NCBI GenBank assembly: GCA_964611145.1
Contig: CAZSYM010000047.1
Span: forward strand, 1-14,356
Source of the DNA: WFQV01 sp964611145
GTDB lineage: Bacteria > Bacteroidota > Ignavibacteria > Ignavibacteriales > Melioribacteraceae
Direction of reading: 5' to 3'
DNA: 14,356 bases
Shown piece after piece: positions 8,075 to 14,356 of this stretch. Within the stretch, counting starts at the first letter, position 1, and each line of letters starts with the position of its first letter. A program made the position numbers and the translations under genes. The notes beneath the pieces are model-generated. The model ran no database searches and had not been told where the DNA came from. It was given only the letters and a program-made list of their open reading frames with translations.

Positions 8075-8892
8075 CTTTCCAAAAGCAAATTAAGTTTTAA
8101 AGAGTCCAATTGATTGTTCTTTCTTAATTTTATGACAAACAGATAATCTTCCTTTTCGACTTTGGCAAAAGGCTTTACGATCACATTTCCCAAAAGTCCG
8201 TAAACATCAATGGTTTTTCGCAGAACAATTCCAACCGGTATGGAAGGGGGAAATATTGTGCTGAAATCGGCGGTAATAATTCTATCTCCACGGCGCATAT
8301 CCGCGGAAGCAGGTATGTTTTTAATAATCAGTTCCTCGCCGTTCCATGTTAAAATTCCATGTACCCGACTACGTTGATCCGTAACTGCAATTCTAAGTTT
8401 TGTATTTTTAATTGTTCGCACCAAGGCGAAATTTTCGCTGACGTCGGTTACGATGCCCGCCAATCCGAACTCATCCACAACGGGCATGGCTTTCAGCACG
8501 CCGTCACTTTTACCCTTGTTAATTATAAGATTGCCTTCGCTTTTCGAAATCAGGGGAGAAACCACTTTTGCCAAGACGAGCTTATATCTGGAAGTATCGT
8601 AGTACGCCAACATTTTTTTTAGTTGAAGATTTTCCAAGCCATATTCACGGAGAAGATTTACTTTCAACATTAAGTTTGCATTGTTCTTTTTAAGCTCCGT
8701 AAGCTCCTTATGCGGATAAAAAAAATCCTTTGCTCCGTTTACAAATTCCGTAACATAAGCAAAGGTCCCAAAGGCAAAAGTGCGAAGGTCTTTTATGCGG
8801 GGGTTATCATTTAAGGGCAATAACATCAAACTTATTGTCAGAAGAAACGCAAGAATTAAATATTCCTTATAACCCTTAAGATTATTGAACAA
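8071..8892 (-). CDS. mreC: Rod shape-determining protein MreC
   Basis: A 273-residue bitopic protein. There is one membrane helix at about residues 10-28, then a coiled-coil segment at about 60-95 (ELTELKKNNANLMLKVNLL), then the periplasmic double beta-barrel region with GLAGIVTDVSENFALVRTI and GDRIITADFSTIFPPSIPVG. MreC binds PBP2 and activates it. Translation appears to begin at TTG (8892): CGGAG at 8901-8905 lies 7 nt upstream, and no in-frame ATG is available there. A TTG start may lower MreC output relative to MreB. The ribosome site partly overlaps the mreB stop codon, so the genes are effectively contiguous. Confidence 0.95.
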   Translation of the reverse strand: MFNNLKGYKEYLILAFLLTISLMLLPLNDNPRIKDLRTFAFGTFAYVTEFVNGAKDFFYPHKELTELKKNNANLMLKVNLLREYGLENLQLKKMLAYYDTSRYKLVLAKVVSPLISKSEGNLIINKGKSDGVLKAMPVVDEFGLAGIVTDVSENFALVRTIKNTKLRIAVTDQRSRVHGILTWNGEELIIKNIPASADMRRGDRIITADFSTIFPPSIPVGIVLRKTIDVYGLLGNVIVKPFAKVEKEDYLFVIKLRKNNQLDSLKLNLLLER

Positions 8893-8904
8893 AAATATTC
8901 TCCG

Positions 8905-9930
8905 TTAATAAGTTCTTTTTCTAATAAACACTTTTGAATATTTGTTTATATTCTCAATACATTTGCCAGCACCGCGCACAACAGCCGTGAGTGGATCTTC
9001 CGCAACGTGAACGGGAAGATTTGTTTCCATTCTAATTCGTTCATCCAATCCTTTCAGAAGAGCGCCGCCGCCTGTAAGCATTACTCCCCTATCCAAAATA
9101 TCGGCGGAGAGTTCGGGCGGGGTTCTTTCCAAGGTCTGCTTAACGGATTCGATTATTTGCACGATACTTTCGTTGAGCGCTTCCCGTATTTCCACTGAGC
9201 TTACTTCGGAGGTTTTCGGTATTCCGCCCACCAAATCTCTACCTTTCACTTGTATCGTAATTTCTTCCTTAAGCGGTACCGCCGAACCCACTTTACATTT
9301 AATATTTTCCGCCGTGCGTTCGCCAATCAACAGATTATAATTCTTTTTGAAGAATTGCATAATAGCGTTGTTCATTTCGTCCCCGGCTATTCGAATGGAT
9401 TCCACATTCACGACACCGGCAAGAGCAATCACGGCAATTTCAGTTGTTCCTCCCCCTATATCGATAATCATATTGCCCACGGGCGCTTCGACGTCAATGC
9501 CCACACCGATAGCCGCTGCCATCGGTTCGGCAATAAGATGCACTTCCTTAGCTCCCGCGTGCTCCGCGCTATCCCTTACGGCGCGCTTTTCCACCTCGGT
9601 AACACCGCTAGGGACTGCCACAATTACGCGCCTACTCGAGAAAAAGCCGGTGGAAACTTTTTTTATGAAAGCGCGAATCATACCTTCTGCAATTTCGAAG
9701 TCGGCAATTACGCCGTCGCGCATAGGACGGGAGACTCGGATTTCCCGATGTTCCCTTCCCTGCATTTCCTTAGCCTTGTTTCCCAAAGCGATTATTCTTT
9801 TCGTGTTTCTATCGAACGCCACAATCGAAGGCTCGTTTAATACTATGCCTTTCCCTTTGATATAAATAAGCGTATTCGCCGTTCCCAAATCGATTGCAAC
9901 ATCCGTCGAAAGAAAATCCAAGAAACCCAT
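8905..9930 (-). CDS. mreB: Rod shape-determining protein MreB (bacterial actin)
   Basis: A 341-residue actin-fold ATPase that forms membrane-associated filaments guiding lateral wall synthesis. Family landmarks are all present: phosphate-1 loop DLGTANTLIY near residue 16, VPSGVTEVEKRAVRDSAEHAG around 105, EPMAAAIG, phosphate-2 DIGGGTTEIAV near 158, and adenosine motif LTGGGALLKG near 288. The length is standard (about 340). It is the first intact gene of the mre operon. The ATG at 9930 follows a GGGA ribosome site that lies inside the 3' end of the upstream purN/purH remnant, whose stop is 3 nt before this start. Expression of mreB may therefore still depend on transcription, and perhaps translation, of that remnant. 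Confidence 0.98.
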   Translation of the reverse strand: MGFLDFLSTDVAIDLGTANTLIYIKGKGIVLNEPSIVAFDRNTKRIIALGNKAKEMQGREHREIRVSRPMRDGVIADFEIAEGMIRAFIKKVSTGFFSSRRVIVAVPSGVTEVEKRAVRDSAEHAGAKEVHLIAEPMAAAIGVGIDVEAPVGNMIIDIGGGTTEIAVIALAGVVNVESIRIAGDEMNNAIMQFFKKNYNLLIGERTAENIKCKVGSAVPLKEEITIQVKGRDLVGGIPKTSEVSSVEIREALNESIVQIIESVKQTLERTPPELSADILDRGVMLTGGGALLKGLDERIRMETNLPVHVAEDPLTAVVRGAGKCIENINKYSKVFIRKRTY

Positions 9931-9933
9931 ATT

Positions 9934-10284
9934 CTATTCCCAATATTTAAGATTGCTAATTTTTCTAAACATCACAGAGATATTATGGTTTACAGCATAC
10001 CATGAGATTTTATGCCAAATCGGAAAATTTACCAGTGCAACCCGCCTTTTGCTAAAAAAATGCGAAAGGTGTTTTTGGAAAACAAACTTTCTACACACAG
10101 TATCTATGTCTTCCCCTTTGAAAGTCGATATCAACCAACATATCCCTTTTATTATTGCCCTCAGACAAAATTCTTGCACGACTGTATAAAAAACATCAGC
10201 CTGTTCCTTCAAACATTTCAAATACTCGTAAAGAGTTTTGAAATTTGAACCCCGACCGGAAACAAATACGGAAATTCTGAACAT
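9934..10284 (-). pseudogene. Collapsed purN/purH remnant (PurN start joined to PurH end)
   Basis: A 116-codon open frame that is not an intact known gene. Residues 1-28 read like the start of phosphoribosylglycinamide formyltransferase PurN, with the beta strand RISVFV and phosphate-binding loop SGRGSNFKTL. A patch around residues 60-68 (STFKGEDID) may also be PurN. The last 45 residues resemble a worn-out C-terminus of PurH: RVALV, then IWHKISWYAVN, then NISVMF and ISNLKY, in the places where PurH has TALVQPGGS, IRD.ES..AVN, NI.MVF and IRHFKH. About 200 + 510 residues would be expected; about 600 codons are missing. PurN's catalytic half and both PurH active sites are absent, so no purine activity is expected. 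The frame has nevertheless stayed open and stops 3 nt before mreB. It may persist because it carries the mre promoter and coupling signals. The PurN part is fairly secure, the PurH part probable. Confidence 0.7.
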
Positions 10285-10307
10285 AATTTATTTAAATTTG
10301 AATTTTG

Positions 10308-10336
10308 AAATTACCTAAATGAAAAGAAAGAATCAA
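10308..10336 (-). promoter_or_regulatory. Candidate promoter for the purN/purH remnant and mre operon
   Basis: On the minus strand TTGATT (10331-10336) is followed after exactly 17 bp by TAATTT (10308-10313), placing initiation near 10301, about 17 nt before the remnant's ATG. It lies in the 119-bp gap after the nuclease gene, the only plausible place for an mre promoter unless the operon reads through from upstream. The -10 box is weak (3 of 6). No clear Shine-Dalgarno precedes the remnant ATG. Confidence 0.35.
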
Positions 10337-10403
10337 TCGGAAAAACACGATAACCGTAAGCGAAAGTTCCTTAACTTCCAATAAGTCCCTCTAAAAAAGT
10401 TTG

Positions 10404-11429
10404 TTACTCCAGTTCGAATTTCGCCGCTACGGGATAATGATCGCTATAGCCCGCCAAGTATTTCCTTCCTCCGAAAGTAGGCAAAATCGCACCTTTGTAA
10501 CGTCCGTATTTTTGAACGACATAAAGGGGTTTTACCAGCTTGAAACTATCGCATACATAATTGAATTTGTTCTTCAACGCAACCGCCTTCGAAACGATTA
10601 TTTGGTCCAACATGTTCCAAAACTGTCTGTATTTATAACTCCCCTTTCCTTCCTTCTTTATTTTATAAGCCAAGTTGTACAGAAAAGAATTGAATCGAGG
10701 ATGCTGGCAATCATAGTAATCGGCGCCCAAAACTTTATGAATTGAAATGTTTTGAGGTTCGTCATTAAAATCTCCAAGAGCAATAATATAAGGCTGTTTT
10801 TCCTTTGCCTTTATTTTTTCGATTGCATTCTTAAGCCGCGTGGCGGCAACAATTCTGTTCGGTCTCGATTGCTCCAAACCGCCGCGACGCGAGGGCCAAT
10901 GATTCACAAAGACATGAATTTTGAAATTCTCTCCTTTCACCTCGAGCGTTACATGAAGAATATAGCGCGTAGGTCTACGCGAGGGTAAATTTACTTCTAT
11001 CGTCTCAAGGGAATTCAACTTAAAAATATCGGAATTATAAATGAGAGCGTTATCGATTCCTCGCGGGTCGGGACTTTCCGCATAAGCAATTTCGTAATGC
11101 TTCGACACCGCTACGTAATTTAACATTCTTTCCAACAACGCTTTATGTTCCACTTCCTCCGCACCAAGCAAATCGGGACCTTCGCCTTTATTCATAAAGG
11201 AAAACACCTTTGCCAAATGCTTGAGCTTTAACTCCAATTTTTCTTCCGTCCATTCTTTTCTTCCCAAAGGTGTAAATTCTTCGTCGCTTTTCTGCGGGTC
11301 GTCAACCGTATCGAACAAATTCTCCATATTCCAATTTGCCACGTAAATAATTCTCTTTCCGAAATTCGTCGAGCTACCGCAAGCAAGGAAAAGAAAAGTA
11401 AAACCGACTATAAAAATTTTGTTCTTCAT
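10404..11429 (-). CDS. Predicted lipoprotein of the endonuclease/exonuclease/phosphatase (EEP) family
   Basis: A 341-residue, Mg-dependent phosphodiesterase-fold protein. The N-terminus is a short signal peptide ending in FLAC with C17 as the likely lipidated residue (Phe at -3 is somewhat atypical). Catalytic-fold motifs in order are NMENLFDTVDDP (about 34-45), DEEFTPLG, the GAEEVEH metal-binding segment, DPRGIDNALIY, NHWPSRRGG with H177, GDFNDEP from 219 (D220, N222), and the terminal SDHYPV with D330 and H331. The ENLFDT and DEEFTP pattern fits the Exo_endo_phos_3 type family common in Bacteroidota-like genomes. The substrate could be extracellular DNA, RNA or a phosphorylated small molecule; the sequence does not decide. 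It is divergent from polA, but its predicted export argues against a shared replication role. Confidence 0.88.
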   Translation of the reverse strand: MKNKIFIVGFTFLFLACGSSTNFGKRIIYVANWNMENLFDTVDDPQKSDEEFTPLGRKEWTEEKLELKLKHLAKVFSFMNKGEGPDLLGAEEVEHKALLERMLNYVAVSKHYEIAYAESPDPRGIDNALIYNSDIFKLNSLETIEVNLPSRRPTRYILHVTLEVKGENFKIHVFVNHWPSRRGGLEQSRPNRIVAATRLKNAIEKIKAKEKQPYIIALGDFNDEPQNISIHKVLGADYYDCQHPRFNSFLYNLAYKIKKEGKGSYKYRQFWNMLDQIIVSKAVALKNKFNYVCDSFKLVKPLYVVQKYGRYKGAILPTFGGRKYLAGYSDHYPVAAKFELE

Positions 11430-11449
11430 TTTCGACTGATTATTTTTAG

Positions 11450-11478
11450 TTTGTAATTAAGTTAAATTTTAAGAGCAA
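11450..11478 (-). promoter_or_regulatory. Candidate promoter of the EEP lipoprotein gene
   Basis: On the minus strand TTGCTC (11473-11478) and TACAAA (11450-11455) are separated by 17 bp, with initiation near 11443, only about 14 nt before the ATG at 11429. No Shine-Dalgarno is visible in that short leader. A weak match in AT-rich DNA. Confidence 0.25.
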
Positions 11479-11552
11479 AGAATTTAAGAATTACTCTTGC
11501 AAAGCACGAACGAAAATATTGTTAAAAAATTCCAAAAATAAAAATTCTATCC

Positions 11553-11556
11553 GGAG
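11553..11556 (+). promoter_or_regulatory. Ribosome binding site of polA
   Basis: GGAG lies 8 nt before the ATG at 11565 and supports that start. I could not identify a convincing -35/-10 pair for polA in the preceding 135-bp divergent gap. Confidence 0.6.
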
Positions 11557-11564
11557 AAGTTTTA

Positions 11565-14339
11565 ATGAAAGAAAAGAAAAAATTTGTGTTCATCGATGCA
11601 TTATCCCTGGCTTACAAGGCTTACTTTGCGTTCATTTCGCATCCGTTAATAAATTCGAAAGGGGTTCCGACTTCCGCAATTTACGGTTTCGTAAATCAGC
11701 TCTTTAAGATTATAGAAGACACAAAACCCGACTACATAGCGGTTGCTTTCGATTCCCACGAAAAAACTTTCCGACATGAACGTTACGAGGCTTATAAATC
11801 CTCGCGCCAGGAAATGCCCGACGACATGATTCCGCAGATTGAAAAAATAAAAGAAGTAATAAACGCCTTTAACATTCCCATTTACATTTTACCGGGCTAC
11901 GAAGCGGACGATTTGATAGGTACTGCGGTTAAAAAAGCCGAAGCAAAGGGTTTGGAAGCCATCGCCGTGACTCCCGATAAAGATTACGTACAACTGATCA
12001 CGGATAATATCAAAATAGTAAAACCCGGTAAATCCACAAACGAAATTCAAATATTGGACAAGGAAAGAGTGCTGAAAGAATACGGCTTTGAGCCGGAAAG
12101 AATGATTGATTACCTGGCATTGGTCGGAGATGCATCCGATGATATCCCCGGCGTGAAAGGAATCGGACCCAAAACAGCTTTGCCTCTTATTCAACAATTC
12201 GGTACGATAGAAAACATTTATGCAAATCTAGACAAAATCGAAAAGGCGTCTGTAGTAAAAAAATTGGAAGCGGGCAGGGAGAACGCCTTTCTTTCAAAGG
12301 AACTCGCCACAATCAAATTGGACGTCCCTTTCGAAATGAACTTCGAGGAAGCAAAATTTACCCCGCCCGATTTTGAAAGAGTCAACAAACTTTTTGCCGA
12401 ATTGGAATTCAAAAATTTCGGGGAAAAACTCCTTAAGCTTTTCCCCGCTCACGGAAAGGATTTTAATGTTTCCACAGAAAATCACGAAGAAAAATTTTTT
12501 GAATTTAAAAAATCCGAAACACATTATCACTTAATCACAAATGTGGACGAGGCACGGAAACTTGCGGAAGAACTAAAACATCAAGAGCTTTTCGTCTTTG
12601 ATACGGAAACGGATAATTTAAACTATTTGAAAGCAAAACTCGCCGGAGTTTCCTTTGCCTTGCGCGAAGGCGAGGCGTATTTCGTGGCGATAAATCCATT
12701 TGAAATCAGAACGAGCCTTTTTGATAACGCTCTCAACGACAGACTTCCTCTGGAGGAATTTGTAAAAATTTTCAAAAGTGTTTTTGAGGACGAAAAAATC
12801 AAAAAGGTTTGTCAAAACGGCAAATACGACATAGGGGTTTTGCGAACAAACGGTATCGAAGTAAATAATTTTTACTTCGACACAATGTTAGCCAGTTACG
12901 TGCTCGACCCCGATCAAAAGCACGGAATGGACGAACTGGCACGCACTTATTTGCATTACTCCCCCATTCCGATTACGGAGATAATTGGGAACAAAAAGAA
13001 TGCAAAAGCAATTTTCGACGTGGAGTTGGAAAAGTTAAAGGATTACGCCGCGGAGGATTCGGACATCACTTTCCGTCTTTACAAAATTCTAAAAAAAAGA
13101 TTGCAAGAAGAGAAATTGGAAAAGGTGGCTTATGAAATAGAATTTCCCTTGGCGCCCGTTTTGGAACAAATGGAAAGAAACGGTATTCGTCTGGATGTGG
13201 AAAGTTTAAAAGCCTTCAGCAAAGAACTGGAAACAATGCTCGAAAATTTCTCGCGGCAAATTTATAATATGGCGGGCACGACCTTCAACATCAATTCCAC
13301 GAAACAGTTGCAAGAAATTCTTTTCAACAAACTCGGCTTAAAACCGACCAAGAAAACGAAAACGGGATATTCCACCGATGCACGCTCTCTGGAATCTTTA
13401 CGCGGACAGCACGACATCATAGAAGTATTGCTCAACTATCGCCAAGTCTCAAAACTCAAATCCACATATGCGGACGCATTACCGAAATTGATTGACCCCG
13501 AAACTCAAAGAGTACACACCACATACAATCAAACCGTAGCTTCCACCGGAAGGCTTTCCAGCTTGGATCCGAATCTTCAAAATATTCCCATCCGAACCGA
13601 ATTGGGACGTGAAATCAGAAAAGCCTTTATTCCAACGGATGAGAATTACGTGATTCTCAGCGCCGATTATTCACAAATAGAATTACGTATAATGGCAAGC
13701 ATTTGCGAAGATGAATATTTGATAGAAGCATTCAAACGGGGGGAGGATATTCATCGCCATACTGCGGCGCTCGTATTCGAAGTATCACCGGAGGAAGTTA
13801 CACCCGAAATGAGAAGAAAAGCAAAGGAAGTAAATTTCGGGATTCTTTACGGTATAGGAGCATTCGGATTAAAAACAAGGCTGGGAATTTCTCAAACTCA
13901 CGCGCAGGAAATTATTGACACTTATTTCAAAACATTCAAAAACGTAAAAGCCTTTATTGACGAGGCAATTCGAAAGGCACGGGAAAAAGGCTATGCGGAA
14001 ACTCTATTGGGCAGAAGACGTTATCTCCGCAACATAAACAGCAAAAACAGAACGGTAAGACAATTCGAAGAAAGAGTGGCAATCAATATGCCCATTCAGG
14101 GAACGGCAGCGGATATGATTAAATTGGCAATGATTAAAATTCATGAGGAATTGAAAAAACGGAGAACGAAAACAAAAATGGTCTTGCAGGTCCACGACGA
14201 GTTGGTATTCGATGCGCACAAGGATGAACTCGAAGAATTAAAACCGCTGATAAAACAAATTATGGAAGAAGCGCTACCATTAAATGTTCCCGTCATAGCG
14301 GACCTGGGCATTGGGAAAAACTGGCTGGAAGCCCACTAG
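11565..14339 (+). CDS. polA: DNA polymerase I
   Basis: A complete 924-residue family A polymerase for Okazaki-fragment processing and repair. Residues 1-290 form the 5' nuclease, with D11, GYEADDLIGT, TPDKDYVQL, DASDDIPGV and the helix-hairpin-helix GIGPKTA. The usual DG at the first metal site reads DA here. The 3'-5' proofreading domain (about 325-515) has all DEDDy residues: D346 and E348 (DTET), D422 (NGKYD), and Y494 with D498 (YAAED), so proofreading should be active, unlike the Taq enzyme. The polymerase domain has motif A with D701 (SADYSQIELR), motif B on the O helix with R750, K754 and F758, and motif C VHDE with D878 and E879. F758 corresponds to the Phe of E. coli that favours deoxy over dideoxy nucleotides. 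The gene stands alone, divergent from the nuclease, and ends 17 bases before the window end. Confidence 0.98.
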   Translation: MKEKKKFVFIDALSLAYKAYFAFISHPLINSKGVPTSAIYGFVNQLFKIIEDTKPDYIAVAFDSHEKTFRHERYEAYKSSRQEMPDDMIPQIEKIKEVINAFNIPIYILPGYEADDLIGTAVKKAEAKGLEAIAVTPDKDYVQLITDNIKIVKPGKSTNEIQILDKERVLKEYGFEPERMIDYLALVGDASDDIPGVKGIGPKTALPLIQQFGTIENIYANLDKIEKASVVKKLEAGRENAFLSKELATIKLDVPFEMNFEEAKFTPPDFERVNKLFAELEFKNFGEKLLKLFPAHGKDFNVSTENHEEKFFEFKKSETHYHLITNVDEARKLAEELKHQELFVFDTETDNLNYLKAKLAGVSFALREGEAYFVAINPFEIRTSLFDNALNDRLPLEEFVKIFKSVFEDEKIKKVCQNGKYDIGVLRTNGIEVNNFYFDTMLASYVLDPDQKHGMDELARTYLHYSPIPITEIIGNKKNAKAIFDVELEKLKDYAAEDSDITFRLYKILKKRLQEEKLEKVAYEIEFPLAPVLEQMERNGIRLDVESLKAFSKELETMLENFSRQIYNMAGTTFNINSTKQLQEILFNKLGLKPTKKTKTGYSTDARSLESLRGQHDIIEVLLNYRQVSKLKSTYADALPKLIDPETQRVHTTYNQTVASTGRLSSLDPNLQNIPIRTELGREIRKAFIPTDENYVILSADYSQIELRIMASICEDEYLIEAFKRGEDIHRHTAALVFEVSPEEVTPEMRRKAKEVNFGILYGIGAFGLKTRLGISQTHAQEIIDTYFKTFKNVKAFIDEAIRKAREKGYAETLLGRRRYLRNINSKNRTVRQFEERVAINMPIQGTAADMIKLAMIKIHEELKKRRTKTKMVLQVHDELVFDAHKDELEELKPLIKQIMEEALPLNVPVIADLGIGKNWLEAH

Positions 14340-14356
14340 GGCAAAGAGCATGGAGC

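Noticed and set aside
9250..9840. 196-codon and overlapping 172-codon plus-strand open frames opposite mreB
   Set aside because: Both are antisense to highly conserved MreB sequence, lack recognisable domains, and arise from its codon bias.
10340..10395. Possible terminator hairpins after the EEP nuclease gene on the minus strand (AAGTT/AACTT and ACG/CGT stems, the latter before TTTTTT)
   Set aside because: The stems are only 4-5 bp and AT-rich, too weak to support a terminator call.
11471..11498. Inverted repeat AAGAG-N18-CTCTT in the EEP/polA divergent gap
   Set aside because: Only 5-bp arms with a long spacer; expected by chance in AT-rich intergenic DNA.
1..14356. Search for CRISPR repeats, transposase or integrase genes, tRNA or rRNA genes
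   Set aside because: No regularly spaced repeats, mobile-element genes or structural RNA signatures were seen; the window is almost fully occupied by housekeeping genes.

Overview
This 14.4 kb window looks like an ordinary chromosomal region of a diderm, at least partly anaerobic bacterium. The best guess is the Bacteroidota/Chlorobiota/Ignavibacteriota (FCB) neighbourhood. The clues are a moderately AT-rich, Lys/Glu-rich coding style, a predicted lipoprotein nuclease of a type frequent in that group, and a degraded purN/purH remnant directly before mreB (purH-mreB adjacency is, from memory, common in the group). The phylum is inference; there is no rRNA or other decisive marker.

Layout. Positions 129-4526 (+): a three-gene 2-oxoacid (probably pyruvate):acceptor oxidoreductase operon. 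The first gene is a three-part fusion: a PorG gamma domain, a GltD-type FAD/NAD(P)H oxidoreductase and a PorD-type ferredoxin. PorA (alpha) and PorB (beta, TPP-binding) follow. A strong hairpin terminator closes the operon at 4532-4565. Positions 9930 down to 4586 (-): a complete rod-elongation operon, mreB-mreC-mreD-mrdA(PBP2)-rodA, with adjacent or overlapping genes. Positions 9934-10284 (-): a 116-codon open frame ending 3 nt before mreB, which I read as a fused remnant of purN (its start) and purH (its end). Positions 10404-11429 (-): a predicted lipoprotein of the endonuclease/exonuclease/phosphatase fold. Positions 11565-14339 (+): complete DNA polymerase I, transcribed divergently from the nuclease.

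How the genes work together. The Por operon encodes all the classical functions (alpha, beta, gamma, delta) for oxidative cleavage of pyruvate to acetyl-CoA and CO2, or the reverse. The built-in GltD module suggests that the enzyme can exchange electrons directly with NADP(H) as well as through iron-sulfur carriers. The Mre/PBP2/RodA set is the core elongasome for rod shape. PolA has all three activities by motif inspection.

The two observations most worth following are the PorG-GltD-PorD fusion and the collapsed purN/purH remnant upstream of mreB. I found no CRISPR array, transposase, integrase, tRNA, rRNA or phage gene.
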